Source: Lachnoclostridium sp. An169 (lineage in GTDB: Bacteria > Bacillota > Clostridia > Lachnospirales > Lachnospiraceae). From it: a DNA stretch of 64,000 bases. Position numbers and translations under genes: made by a program. A model generated the notes under the pieces. The model did no database searches. It was not told the origin of the DNA and was given only the letters and a program-made list of their open reading frames with translations. The stretch is taken from positions 1 to 64,000 of the forward strand of contig NZ_NFKT01000015.1 in NCBI RefSeq assembly GCF_002160525.1, written 5' to 3'. Below, piece after piece: positions 34,985 to 44,707 of this stretch (positions are counted from its first letter, which is position 1; each line of letters begins with the position of its first letter).

Positions 34985-36097
34985 TTATGCGCTGATTCCG
35001 GCTGTATAAAGACGGTTCATCGCTTCATACAGGGCGTTACGGCTGGAAGCCCCCATAATCACTGAAATATATGGATTCTCCTGAGAATCCACACAGTAAA
35101 GGATTACACAGTTGCGGGCGAGATCTGTCGTCCCTGTCTTGCCGCCCAGAACACGGATCCCATCGGGAGCCTGTACCTGTCCGGAAGAATAGTAATTGGA
35201 CGCCTCCCATGTCTCCGTGCGCACTGTGCCGTCCGCGCCGGTCAGCGTGCCCTTATAGGATGTCATGGATATGATCTCGGCGAACCGCTCATCTTTCATA
35301 GCCGCATTGAACATCAGGTAGAGATCATATGCCGTCGTATAATGTTCCTCATCAGGAAGGCCGTGGGGATTGACGAAATGTGTTCCCGTCGCACCGAGCG
35401 CCCGGGCCTCCTTATTCATCAGCTCGACAAAAGCTTCCTCGCTTCCGGATATATGTTCGGCAATTGCAGTGGCGCAGTCATTTCCCGAATGAAGAAGCAG
35501 GCCGCATACCAGATCGTACAGTGTGATCTGATCACCTGTGCGAAGTCCGCACACAGAGGCATCCCACTCAAAATCAGTGGCATGCTCACTGACTGTGACG
35601 ACATCCTCAAGGTTCCCGTATTTCAGCGCCAGATATCCTGTCAGAACTTTTGTCGTGCTGGCGGGATAGATCCGGTTGTACAGATGGTAACCGCATACTA
35701 CGCTCCTGCTGTTCAGATTAAAAAGTCCGGCCGCATAAAAGGAAGCGTCATCCGCGAAGCCATCCAGCGCCACATCTTCTGTGGAAACACAGAGGTCGTC
35801 CGCAAAAAGAGTGCCTTCATAAAGGCTCCTGCTGTACTTCTCCGCCCCGTAAGCGGCCACGGTGTCACCTGATAATCCGGAAAACAGGAAAAATGCGGCA
35901 GAACCTGCTCCGATCAGAACGACAAGGGAGATCAGCACGGCTGCAATCCGCTGCTGTCTCCGTCTTTTTTTCATCAGCCGGCGCTTTCGGGCCGCCGCCC
36001 TGCTTCTGGCGGATGCGCCCCGGCCGGTATGTTCTCCCGGTCCCGTGTTCACGGAGACCCTGTTTACAGAAGTCCGGTTATTATTTGTACATTTCAC
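34985..36097 (-). CDS. D-alanyl-D-alanine carboxypeptidase (class A low-molecular-weight PBP)
   Basis: 370 residues; start GTG at 36097, weak ribosome site. Arg/Lys-rich cytoplasmic N-terminus (1-48), one membrane helix (about 50-72), then the S11 peptidase domain with STTK (SxxK), SGN (SxN) and KTG in LGGKTGTTD. It lacks a clear C-terminal amphipathic anchor and uses an N-terminal signal anchor instead. Last gene of the shape/division cluster. It trims pentapeptides in peptidoglycan. Confidence 0.9.
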   Translation of the reverse strand: MKCTNNNRTSVNRVSVNTGPGEHTGRGASARSRAAARKRRLMKKRRRQQRIAAVLISLVVLIGAGSAAFFLFSGLSGDTVAAYGAEKYSRSLYEGTLFADDLCVSTEDVALDGFADDASFYAAGLFNLNSRSVVCGYHLYNRIYPASTTKVLTGYLALKYGNLEDVVTVSEHATDFEWDASVCGLRTGDQITLYDLVCGLLLHSGNDCATAIAEHISGSEEAFVELMNKEARALGATGTHFVNPHGLPDEEHYTTAYDLYLMFNAAMKDERFAEIISMTSYKGTLTGADGTVRTETWEASNYYSSGQVQAPDGIRVLGGKTGTTDLARNCVILYCVDSQENPYISVIMGASSRNALYEAMNRLYTAGISA

Positions 36098-36476
36098 GCC
36101 AGTCCAAATCTCCTCTGTCGAGTGCCAGAATCAGAGCTTCTGCCGTAGCAATGTTCGTGGCAATCGGAATATTATACATATCGCAAAGTTTTACAATATC
36201 GTTGACATCCGGTTCATGGGAACGCGGAGTAAGCGGATCACGGAAAAAAATCAGCAGATCGATGTTATTGTGTTCGATCTGGGAACCAAGCTGCTGTTTG
36301 CCGCCAAGGTGTCCGGGCAAAAATTTGTGAATGCTCAGGTTCGTGACATTTTCCACGAGAATTCCCGTTGTCTCTGTCGCATACAGTTCATGTTTGCTGA
36401 GTATTCCGCGGTATGCTATGCAAAAATTCTGCATCAGTTTCTTTTTCGCATCATGTGCTATTAATCCGATATTCAT
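36081..36476 (-). CDS. mgsA: Methylglyoxal synthase
   Basis: 131 residues from the ATG at 36476 (GGAGAG upstream). MNIGLIAHDAKKK, GGKQQLGSQI and FFRDPLTPRSHEPDV hold the phosphate-binding and catalytic Asp/His residues. It makes methylglyoxal from DHAP as a glycolytic bypass. Its link to the division cluster is genomic only. Overlaps dac by 17 bp. Confidence 0.95.
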   Translation of the reverse strand: MNIGLIAHDAKKKLMQNFCIAYRGILSKHELYATETTGILVENVTNLSIHKFLPGHLGGKQQLGSQIEHNNIDLLIFFRDPLTPRSHEPDVNDIVKLCDMYNIPIATNIATAEALILALDRGDLDWREMYK

Positions 36477-36492
36477 AGTCGCAACTCTCTCC

Positions 36493-37629
36493 TTACTGAT
36501 ATTTATTAGGCTGCAGGCCAACATTCAGTACGAACCCGATTCCCATAAAAAAGCATACAACGGAAGTCAGTCCATAACTTACAAAGGGAAGGGACAGACC
36601 TGTGTTTGGAAGGATCATGGTAGCCACGCCGATATTGATAAAACTCTGGATTCCTATCAGCGCGGCAACTCCGCCGCAGATAATCCGCCCTCCTGTATCT
36701 TTTGCTTTCAAACCAACCAAGATGCAGTCTATTATTATTAATAATAGCAAAAATATAACGACACAACAACCCACAAATCCTAATTCTTCACCAATAATTG
36801 CAAAAATAAAATCCGTCTGCGGTTCCAATACGAAATTTCCGTTTTTTACTGAGGTAGTGGCGTCGTTGTTGTATCCTTTCCCTGAGAGCTGTCCGGACCC
36901 GATCGCCATAACCGAGTTGAGCTGCTGGTAAGCAGTGTCATCCGCGTATTTCTCCGGTTCCAGCCATGCCAGAATACGCTCCTGCTGATAATCCTTGAGA
37001 AACGGCTGGTTGGGCTGTACGGCAATCACCAGGACAATGATAAAGGCAGGGATCGCTATGGCAAGAGCCGTGCCGATTACCTTGTAGCTCAGGCCTCCCA
37101 GGTAGAGCAGCGCGCAGAACAGAGCTGCAAGACATAGTGTGGTTGAGAGGTTCGGTTGGATAACGATCAGTGCCAGGGAAGGCAGAATCAGGGCGATGGC
37201 CTGGAGGATCGTCTTCGGGTCTTTGATTTTATGCTCCCGGTCCATCAGGAACTTGGCAAAGAACAGAATCATCAGAATCTTTGTCAGGTCTGATGGCTGG
37301 AACTGAAATCCGAAGAGTTCGATCCAACGCTTTGCATTGTTTGCAACCTTTCCAAGCGGAGTAAAGCGAACAACTACAAGAAGGATGATATTTACGACAT
37401 AGATCAGCCAGTACAGTCCGAGCACCCACTTGTAATCAATCAGTGAAATTACAATCATGGCAACAACGCCAAGTCCGATTCCCATAATCTGTCTGGTCAT
37501 GAGATCCGGGCGGGCGCTTCTCACCATAAAAACACCTATGGTTGAAAGTACAAGTACGAATGCAACAAGGCTGAATCGGTAATCTTTTAAATTGTAGCGC
37601 TGTTTTAGATTCTTTAAAATAAAATTCAA
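36493..37629 (-). CDS. rodA: FtsW/RodA/SpoVE-family glycan polymerase, RodA
   Basis: 378 residues, about ten membrane helices. The start is TTG at 37629, overlapping the minE stop (TTGA), with AGGAGA six bases upstream. Conserved blocks: IELFGFQFQPSDLTKI, IQPNLSTT, IIGEELGFVG and NIGVATMILPNTGLSLPFVSYG. It polymerises peptidoglycan glycan strands with PBP2 during elongation. Cluster context favours RodA over FtsW. Confidence 0.9.
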   Translation of the reverse strand: MNFILKNLKQRYNLKDYRFSLVAFVLVLSTIGVFMVRSARPDLMTRQIMGIGLGVVAMIVISLIDYKWVLGLYWLIYVVNIILLVVVRFTPLGKVANNAKRWIELFGFQFQPSDLTKILMILFFAKFLMDREHKIKDPKTILQAIALILPSLALIVIQPNLSTTLCLAALFCALLYLGGLSYKVIGTALAIAIPAFIIVLVIAVQPNQPFLKDYQQERILAWLEPEKYADDTAYQQLNSVMAIGSGQLSGKGYNNDATTSVKNGNFVLEPQTDFIFAIIGEELGFVGCCVVIFLLLLIIIDCILVGLKAKDTGGRIICGGVAALIGIQSFINIGVATMILPNTGLSLPFVSYGLTSVVCFFMGIGFVLNVGLQPNKYQ

Positions 37630-37835
37630 TTTGATTCTCCTGTATATCTGATATGTATGTCAGTACGTGTTATCTCTATCCTGAAATCCTCCGGACGGAT
37701 TTCCATGTATTTTGAGACGGTATTGTACAGGTCTTTTGAGAGCCTGTCCGCCGCATCAGGTGTACACTGTATTCTGTCGGATATGAGCAGATTCCGGAGC
37801 CGCTCTTTTGCAATGGAAACAGAAGGTACACTCAT
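37626..37835 (-). CDS. minE: Cell division topological specificity factor MinE
   Basis: 69 residues. The N-terminal SIAKERLRNLLISDR contains the MinD-binding helix, followed by the topological domain (DFRIEITRTDIHI). Short relative to E. coli (88). Overlaps rodA by 4 bp and follows minD closely. MinE gives pole-to-pole MinCD oscillation. Confidence 0.92.
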   Translation of the reverse strand: MSVPSVSIAKERLRNLLISDRIQCTPDAADRLSKDLYNTVSKYMEIRPEDFRIEITRTDIHIRYTGESN

Positions 37836-37846
37836 GGCGCTCCCTC

Positions 37847-38638
37847 CTAATTCCTGTGCAGGAGGCTGGAGATCTTCTCAAGGAATCCTTCCGGCCTGGT
37901 GAAGTCATTGATCGGAATCTCATCTCCGAGAAGCCTGCGGCAGATCCGCTCATATGCTGCTCCCGCAGCGGACTCCTCTCCTACTACCGGCTCTCCCTGG
38001 TTTGTGGCAATTACAACCTGTTCGTCATCCGGGATAACGCCGAGCAGTCCGATGGCAAGAATCTCCGTGACATCGTCAACGGTCATCATATCGCCCCGCT
38101 TTACCATATCCACCCGGAGGCGGTTGATAATCAGCTGATTCTGCCGGATCCCTGATGTCTCAAGGAGACCGATAATGCGGTCTGCGTCCCGGATGGCAGA
38201 CACTTCCGGGGTGGTGACGATAATCGCCCGGTTCGCCCCGGCGATGGCATTCTGGAATCCCTGTTCAATGCCGGCGGGACAGTCGAGAAGGATAAAATCA
38301 AAGTCTCCTTTTAAGCCGTCAACCAGCTTTCTCATCTGCTCCGGAGAGACACTTGTCTTATCCCGCGTCTGGGCAGATGGGAGCAGATAGAGCTCCGGGA
38401 AACGCTTGTCCCGGATGAGCGCCTGCTTCAGCCTGCAGTTTCCCTCAATGACGTCCACAAGATTGTAGACAATCCGGTTTTCCAGTCCCATGACTACATC
38501 CAGATTCCGCAGTCCGAGATCCGTGTCGATCACTACGACCTTTTTCCCGAGCCGCGACAAACCAATGCCGATATTTGCTGTTGTCGTCGTCTTGCCGACG
38601 CCGCCTTTTCCTGAAGTAATGACAATAACTTCGCCCAT
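37847..38638 (-). CDS. minD: Septum site-determining ATPase MinD
   Basis: 263 residues. Deviant Walker A GKGGVGKTTTTAN, DTDLGLRNLDVVMG, DCPAGIEQGF, and a C-terminal amphipathic membrane helix (GFLEKISSLLHR). It recruits MinC to the membrane. Confidence 0.97.
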   Translation of the reverse strand: MGEVIVITSGKGGVGKTTTTANIGIGLSRLGKKVVVIDTDLGLRNLDVVMGLENRIVYNLVDVIEGNCRLKQALIRDKRFPELYLLPSAQTRDKTSVSPEQMRKLVDGLKGDFDFILLDCPAGIEQGFQNAIAGANRAIIVTTPEVSAIRDADRIIGLLETSGIRQNQLIINRLRVDMVKRGDMMTVDDVTEILAIGLLGVIPDDEQVVIATNQGEPVVGEESAAGAAYERICRRLLGDEIPINDFTRPEGFLEKISSLLHRN

Positions 38639-38686
38639 GCTGTTTTTCCTCCTACATATATTGCAACGGCCTGCCCTCTTCTGCGG

Positions 38687-39331
38687 TCAGTCTACAAGCG
38701 GATCGAGGTAAATTCGTTTTCCGTCGATTACTGCGATCTTCGGACCGCTGATGTTCAGGCTTTCCTGATAGATAATCTGGCGTTTTGCCTCAATGTCACC
38801 GATCATGAGCTGCTTCGGCTGCATGGAAAGAGCTACGATGAACGCGTTCCTGTCTCCTGATGCGCCGGCGTGAACCGAACCGTAAAGAGCTCCTACGATG
38901 ACAATATTTCCTTTGGCAGCCACCCTCGCACCGGGCTCCACATCGCCGAGAATCACGATGCTCGAGTCCGATTCAAGGATCTGTCTCCTCCTGAGAGTAC
39001 CCCGGTAGAACTGACCCTCTTTTTTCTGAATGTTGGAGAGAGTCTGCTCGACGACGCTTTTGTACATTAATTCATTTTTTTCATTTTTCTCTATAATGCA
39101 TACCACTTCGATATCGGTCGTGTCACTGATGATCTTTAAGATCCGTGCTTCTTCCGTCCGGCTGAGCGTCCGGCCGCTGAAGCTGACAGCCATCCGGGCG
39201 CCCTTGAAAAACTTCGAGGAGTCGCTGAATTTCCGGTTCAGTGCTTCCGTCAGTTCCAGAAACGGTACATCCGGATCAAGCTGTATATCCATACCGTAAC
39301 GGCTGCTCCTGATCGTCACCAGTCTGTCCAC
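38687..39331 (-). CDS. minC: Septum site-determining protein MinC
   Basis: 214 residues, start GTG at 39331 (GGGGG upstream). N-terminal FtsZ-inhibiting domain (1-95) and C-terminal beta-helix (about 115-205: VILGDVEPGARVAAKGNIVIVGALYGSVHAG). RBS and the domain order are normal. Confidence 0.93.
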   Translation of the reverse strand: MDRLVTIRSSRYGMDIQLDPDVPFLELTEALNRKFSDSSKFFKGARMAVSFSGRTLSRTEEARILKIISDTTDIEVVCIIEKNEKNELMYKSVVEQTLSNIQKKEGQFYRGTLRRRQILESDSSIVILGDVEPGARVAAKGNIVIVGALYGSVHAGASGDRNAFIVALSMQPKQLMIGDIEAKRQIIYQESLNISGPKIAVIDGKRIYLDPLVD

Positions 39332-39377
39332 TTTGCATTCCCCCTGTTTGTAATCCCGTTTTATAAAGTGCAGCGCA

Positions 39378-42230
39378 TCAGTCTCCGGAAATCGCAGTAC
39401 CCAGGTCGGCAGCCGTTCCTGTGATCAGCTCGCCTGCAAGATCCCGGTTGAAATAAATCCTTACAAGATCTCTCGCCACTTCCGCTGCATAGGAGGAAGT
39501 GTATCCGTAAGCGATACGGATTGCAATGGAGATTTCCGGGGAGTCTGACGGCGCGTAGCCGACAAACAGCGCGTGTGTGGAGCGGAGACTGCTCTGCTGT
39601 GCAGTACCTGTCTTACCGGACATGGAGATGCCGGATCCGGTAAAGGTCGATGAGTTAGCCACCATCCTCTGCATTCCCTCCTGGACGAGATCCCAGGTCG
39701 TCGAGCTGACTTCATCCATAGTGTTGATCACTTCCGCAGAGTAATCCTTGATCAGCTTTCCGTTGGAATCTGTCGTCTTGTCAATCAGGGTCAGATCATA
39801 GACGGTTCCGCGGTTTGCCACGGCTGTGACGTAGCGGTTGAGCTGGCTGACCGTGTAGTTGCTGTTGCCCTGGCCGATGGCAGAACGAACGGAGTCTTCT
39901 GTAGAAATCTGCGGCGAAGATTCGGAAATCTCCACACCCGATTTCTGTCCCAGACCGAACATCTCGGCATATTTTGCAAGTTTGTCGGTTCCGGTTTCGC
40001 TGTTGTAATTCCCGTTCTCATCAATCCCGAGACGGTAGCCCACTTCGTAGAAGAAGTTGTTGCAGGATACCTGCAGCGCCCGGGTAATATTCAGGCTTCC
40101 GTGCCCGCTGGGATAGATCCAGCATCTCGGGCTGGGCGTAACCTTTGTAAACGGGCCGTTGCAGCTTAAATATGTGCCGCCGTCGATCACGCCTTCCGTC
40201 AGTCCGGCAACGGATGTAACCATCTTAAAAGTAGAACCCGGAGCAGTCAGCTCCTGTGTGGCACGGTTGTAAAAGGTGTTTGCATCCCCTGTATTGAGCT
40301 GGGTATAATAAGCCGAATCCATCGTGTTGGCAAGTCTGTTGTTGTCATATCCCGGATAGGAAACACATGCCAGGACATCGCCGGTATTCGGATCGGTCAG
40401 TACCAGACCGCCGGAACACGGGTCAAGCGCCAGCTGGCCGGGTGTGATCTCGATATTATCAATCTTGCTGTACAGCCAGGAATAAGCGCTGACGCTTCCG
40501 TCAAGCAGGCCGTTGTATGCACTCTCATCCATGGGAAGGACGCCCTGCTCATAGGTGATCGCACAGATATAAGCTCCGCTGACACTTCCTGATTTTATAA
40601 GATATTCATAGAGAAGTTTGTCGAAATCACTATCCTCATTCAAATATTCCTGCAAATAATTTACAAGTGCCTGGTAAATCTCCTCCGAACTCGAATAGGA
40701 ACTGTCGTCGATCAGTGATGTATCGATCCAGTTCTGGGTGATCGCATAGTTCAGGAATGTGTAAAGGCTGATGGATTCATCGCTGCGCCATGCCGTATAG
40801 GTCGGATCGCTTGTATCGATTCTGTCCGTCAGAAGCAGGCCGGTCTGGTCATCCAGAACGTCGTTTACAATATAGGACATATAAGCCTGCATCTCTTCTG
40901 ACAGGTCCCTGTATGCGGATGCATCGGGATTCTGCATCTCCGAGAGGATAGCGGACAGAGTTGAAGTCTTTTTCTCCTGGAAAATGCCGTATACAGTGCG
41001 CTCTGCCGTCTGGGCGTCTGCACTGCCGAAATGGTCCATGTCGATGATCTCATTTGAGATAAAGCTGTTATAGGCATCTCCCACCGGGATGATAATATCG
41101 CTCTGGCTCTTGGCCTCCGCCGGATCGTAATCAAGCACATTGCGCAGTTTGTTCAGGATAATTCCCGCAAGCTTCTCCTCGAGCAGGTTATAGGCGTAGA
41201 TCTGCAGATCTTTATCTATGGTAAGGTAGACGTCATTTCCGGCTTCCGGCTCTTTCCGGCTGACAGTATCGAGTATTTTACCGAGGTTGTCCACATAGAA
41301 GGTGGACTCGCCCTTTGTACCCTGGAGCACACTGTCCATAGTCTGCTCGATTCCGGTCTTTCCGACGATATCTGACAGGGAGTAGCGTTCCTTGTCCTCA
41401 TCGCTTAAAGCATCGTACTCCGACTGGGATATCTGGCCGGTATAGCCGACGATCGATGCGAAATATTCTCCGTCCGGATATCGTCTCAGCGACTCCTCCG
41501 AAATGTCAACACCGGTAAGGGAATCCTTGTTTTCCATAATTGCCGCCGCAGTCTCATCGCTCACGTCCGAGGCAAGGGTGGTCCCCATGTACTGGCTGTA
41601 GCTGGTAAGGCTCATGGCATAGCGCATGTTGATCATCTTCAGGATATAGGCCGCATCATGGCTCTCCTGGTCCAGGTCATAGCGTTTCTCCGAACATAAA
41701 TAATCAATGATCTCAGCTGCAGTCTGATTCTTCTGATCGGCAGACAGCTTGTCAATGGTTGCCAGCCCGTATACGTCTGCCACGAAACGGAGCCGCTGGG
41801 TCTCGCTGCGCTGGGTAAACTGGTACTCTCCGGAAGAGTTCAGCGTGATTCCGAATGAACTGATCACAGAGTCGCCATGGGATTCCACAATGGAGAGAAC
41901 CTTGTCAAGAACGGCATTCAGAAGCTCGTTCTTGTCCTTCCCGCTGGGAATGCTGTCTTCGATCGTGACGGAATATGCCAGCTCATTGTATGCAATCAGG
42001 CTGCCGTTGCGGTCGTAGATGTTTCCTCGGGTGGCAGGTATCGTCGTAGTTCTCCGGATCTGCAGCTCGTAATTCTCCAGATAGTCTTCTCCCCGGATAA
42101 TCTGCAGGTAGAACAGCCGTCCTATCAGAATGGAGGACGTAAGGCAGAAAACGACAATCAGCATTACAAGCCTGTTACGCATCAGGTATTCACCGGCTTC
42201 TTTGAAGCGGTCTAAAATTTCTCTAAACAA
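39378..42230 (-). CDS. mrdA: Penicillin-binding protein 2 with a large insertion
   Basis: About 950 residues from a TTG at 42230, preceded by AAGGAG and overlapping the mreD stop by 8 bp; an in-frame TTG at 42263 lacks a ribosome site. Membrane helix near 22-42, the dimerisation domain (RGNIYDRNG), then the transpeptidase domain with APGSTFKMV (catalytic Ser about 666), SCN, and KTGTAQQ. Between the start of the catalytic region (DVYLTIDKDLQ) and GDVLACVSYPGYD lies an extra stretch of about 245 residues, so it far exceeds the usual 600-720. It cross-links peptidoglycan with RodA. Confidence 0.88.
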   Translation of the reverse strand: MFREILDRFKEAGEYLMRNRLVMLIVVFCLTSSILIGRLFYLQIIRGEDYLENYELQIRRTTTIPATRGNIYDRNGSLIAYNELAYSVTIEDSIPSGKDKNELLNAVLDKVLSIVESHGDSVISSFGITLNSSGEYQFTQRSETQRLRFVADVYGLATIDKLSADQKNQTAAEIIDYLCSEKRYDLDQESHDAAYILKMINMRYAMSLTSYSQYMGTTLASDVSDETAAAIMENKDSLTGVDISEESLRRYPDGEYFASIVGYTGQISQSEYDALSDEDKERYSLSDIVGKTGIEQTMDSVLQGTKGESTFYVDNLGKILDTVSRKEPEAGNDVYLTIDKDLQIYAYNLLEEKLAGIILNKLRNVLDYDPAEAKSQSDIIIPVGDAYNSFISNEIIDMDHFGSADAQTAERTVYGIFQEKKTSTLSAILSEMQNPDASAYRDLSEEMQAYMSYIVNDVLDDQTGLLLTDRIDTSDPTYTAWRSDESISLYTFLNYAITQNWIDTSLIDDSSYSSSEEIYQALVNYLQEYLNEDSDFDKLLYEYLIKSGSVSGAYICAITYEQGVLPMDESAYNGLLDGSVSAYSWLYSKIDNIEITPGQLALDPCSGGLVLTDPNTGDVLACVSYPGYDNNRLANTMDSAYYTQLNTGDANTFYNRATQELTAPGSTFKMVTSVAGLTEGVIDGGTYLSCNGPFTKVTPSPRCWIYPSGHGSLNITRALQVSCNNFFYEVGYRLGIDENGNYNSETGTDKLAKYAEMFGLGQKSGVEISESSPQISTEDSVRSAIGQGNSNYTVSQLNRYVTAVANRGTVYDLTLIDKTTDSNGKLIKDYSAEVINTMDEVSSTTWDLVQEGMQRMVANSSTFTGSGISMSGKTGTAQQSSLRSTHALFVGYAPSDSPEISIAIRIAYGYTSSYAAEVARDLVRIYFNRDLAGELITGTAADLGTAISGD

Positions 42231-42756
42231 ATTTGCTTGCACTCCTTTTTTCTTCTGCTTCAAGCTTCTGGTTGATAAAAAGGATCAACGGATAAAGCCC
42301 GAGTGTTATCACCAAAGTGTAGATGAGCTCCGGCAGGATAATCCTGTTTAAGTAATACAGAAAATTGAAATCACTTCTCAAAAGGAACTCAAGAAAATAA
42401 ATAACAACCCCATAGATAAACTCACTGATAACAATCAGAAAGAGGGGAAGTTTGATATCCTCATCAAAGTACATCTGCTCAAACAGACCGTTGATAAATC
42501 CGATCAGCAGATAAATCAGGGCATAGAAGCCGATTATATCCCCGAACTGGATATCGACGAACAGGCCGGAAAAAAATCCGACCAGCATCCCCTCACGGGA
42601 TCCTCTCATAAATCCGAAAGCAGCTGTGACAATAATCAGCAGGTTGGGCCGGATTCCCGCCAGCTCCAGGAAGGAAAACACCGTACACTGGAGCAAATAG
42701 GCGGTAAGAAGAATGACGGCGGTCACAGCGAACCGCTTGATTTTTAATGCTTTCAT
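42223..42756 (-). CDS. mreD: Rod shape-determining protein MreD
   Basis: 177 residues with five to six hydrophobic helices. FFSGLFVDIQFGDIIGFYALIYLLIGFINGLF-type block typical of MreD. Between mreC and the PBP2 gene; overlaps the latter. Confidence 0.9.
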   Translation of the reverse strand: MKALKIKRFAVTAVILLTAYLLQCTVFSFLELAGIRPNLLIIVTAAFGFMRGSREGMLVGFFSGLFVDIQFGDIIGFYALIYLLIGFINGLFEQMYFDEDIKLPLFLIVISEFIYGVVIYFLEFLLRSDFNFLYYLNRIILPELIYTLVITLGLYPLILFINQKLEAEEKRSASKFV

Positions 42757-42770
42757 GAAAAGCTCCTCTC

Positions 42771-43655
42771 CTATTCTCCTGAAGCATCGCCGGAGGTCCC
42801 TTCACCGGTAAGCTCCGCCTTGGTTGTGGTGATGACGAGTACCTCCTGGATGTTCTTGAAGTCCACCGCCGGAATAATATAACCGGAACGGGTCAGGTTA
42901 TTGGAATCTACATTGACTTCACTGACATATCCGATCAGGATTCCCTGCAGATACTTGTCACTGATATATGATGTGACGATCTGATCGCCTACTGCAACCG
43001 TATTATCGTTGTTCTCCATCTGTTCAAAGCGGATCTGCCCCTCGCTCATAAGCGAGAGATCGCCGCTGACGATACAGCGGTCCGATGTGGACAGAACCAT
43101 ACCGCTGACATTGCTGGAATCGTCAATGATGGAGCGGACTTTCGCCCAGGTAGGCCCCACATCAACGACAATTCCGACAAGGCCGCTTCCGGCCATTACA
43201 TTCATATCTACCTCAATACCGTCATTGCTTCCCTTGTCAATCGTAAAGGTGCTGAACCAGTTGTTGGAGTCACTGCCGATTACATGGGCCGCGGTCTTTT
43301 CATAGTCTGCGTAATTCTGGTCCAGCTTATAGAGCTCCTGAAGACGCTCATATTCATACTGCTGCTCCTGGAGGTAATTATTTTCCGAGATCAGGCTGTC
43401 CACCTGCTCCTGAAGCTGTTCATTCTCTGCCCGCAAGTCCTGCATGGTAGCAAAGTTCTCCGTAATATCACTCAGCCAGATGCCGATCTGGTTAATCCCC
43501 TGCTGAAGGGGAATGACCGTGACATTTGCAACAGCCCGGAACGGGCCTCCGACCCGGTCTGAAAATGAGGACAAAACCATCATAAAAATGCAGAAAACAG
43601 AAAGACCGATCAGGATATATCTGTTTACGACGGATTTCTGATTTTTCTTTTTCAT
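42771..43655 (-). CDS. mreC: Rod shape-determining protein MreC
   Basis: 294 residues. One N-terminal helix (13-30), a coiled coil (about 65-112, ENEQLQEQVDSLISENNYLQEQ), then the beta-barrel domain (VIGSDSNNWFSTFTIDKGSNDGIEVDM). It links cytoplasmic MreB and MreD to PBP2. Starts 2 bp after mreB ends. Confidence 0.94.
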   Translation of the reverse strand: MKKKNQKSVVNRYILIGLSVFCIFMMVLSSFSDRVGGPFRAVANVTVIPLQQGINQIGIWLSDITENFATMQDLRAENEQLQEQVDSLISENNYLQEQQYEYERLQELYKLDQNYADYEKTAAHVIGSDSNNWFSTFTIDKGSNDGIEVDMNVMAGSGLVGIVVDVGPTWAKVRSIIDDSSNVSGMVLSTSDRCIVSGDLSLMSEGQIRFEQMENNDNTVAVGDQIVTSYISDKYLQGILIGYVSEVNVDSNNLTRSGYIIPAVDFKNIQEVLVITTTKAELTGEGTSGDASGE

Positions 43656-43656
43656 A

Positions 43657-44682
43657 TTATCTCAACCACCTGTAATCTTCGTCCAACATGGAATAGGTCA
43701 GACGCCTGTAATATGTTTTGTTCTGAATAATTTTCTGCAGCCCCCTGACAACACAGAGTTCAGGGGATGGCACTGTCAACACCGGAAGTCCGATGCTCTC
43801 TTCCAGGTATGTAGACAGCCCCTTCAGATTGCCGATGCCGCCGGTCAGGCAGATCCCGTTTGCCTCTATTCCTCTCCTTACATCAGGAGGAGTCCGGTCA
43901 AGCATGGATCTGATCGCGTGGACACAGTCCTCCAGCGGCTCCTTCATGGCGGCGCGCACAAGACTGATGGGAACGTCCGTCTGTGAGGGAACGCCGGTGA
44001 TCAGATCTCTTCCTGCAACGGTAAGCCTGCTGTCCGTAGACTGGTCAAACACTCCGAATTCCCGCCGGAGCCGTTCTGCCGTAAGCCTTCCGATCAGAAA
44101 ATCCCTGTTGTGCCGCACCAGTCCGGCGATGGCAGAGTCAAAATGCTCCCCGCCCGTCTTGACCAGGCGGTTCATTACCATACCGCCGGAAGAAAGAACG
44201 GAAAGCTCTGTCGTCCCGCCCCCGAAATTAGCGATAAAGACGCCCTTTTCATTCATGATATCGATGCCGAAACCGATGGCGTCCGCCAGTCCTCTCTCCA
44301 CGATGCGCACGGATTTCGCCCGTGCCTCCGAGTGGAAGACAAGATCATAAAAAGCTTTCTTTTCCACCTCGGTCACATCTGTGGGTACAGCGATCACATA
44401 TTCGGATCCGCGCACAAAGTGCCGGTCCGTCTTCAGCAGTGTTCCCAGAAGATACTGCATATCGTCGAAATGAGCGATCACCCCGTTCTTCATCGGAAAA
44501 ACCACCTGGATATTGTCCGGCGCTTTCTCATACATCTCATAGGCTTCGTCGCCTACGGAAAAAATATACCTTTTGTCCTTCATGGCGATTACGTTCTTTT
44601 CCCGCCATATACTGTCCTTTTTTTTGTCAAATATCTTTATTTCATATGTTCCCAAATCCAGTCCGTAAACATTCCTGGCCAT
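43657..44682 (-). CDS. mreB: MreB-like actin homologue
   Basis: 341 residues, actin fold. The phosphate-1 motif is DLGTYEIKIF instead of the common DLGTANTLVY; the phosphate-2 motif is NFGGGTTELSV, with Asn for the usual Asp; the adenosine motif is LTGGIGNLKGLSTYLEE. This makes it a divergent MreB; the host probably also has a canonical copy. Its place between radC and mreC supports a shape role. Confidence 0.88.
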   Translation of the reverse strand: MARNVYGLDLGTYEIKIFDKKKDSIWREKNVIAMKDKRYIFSVGDEAYEMYEKAPDNIQVVFPMKNGVIAHFDDMQYLLGTLLKTDRHFVRGSEYVIAVPTDVTEVEKKAFYDLVFHSEARAKSVRIVERGLADAIGFGIDIMNEKGVFIANFGGGTTELSVLSSGGMVMNRLVKTGGEHFDSAIAGLVRHNRDFLIGRLTAERLRREFGVFDQSTDSRLTVAGRDLITGVPSQTDVPISLVRAAMKEPLEDCVHAIRSMLDRTPPDVRRGIEANGICLTGGIGNLKGLSTYLEESIGLPVLTVPSPELCVVRGLQKIIQNKTYYRRLTYSMLDEDYRWLR

Positions 44683-44707
44683 AAATCTGATTCCATCCCC
44701 TTAGAAA

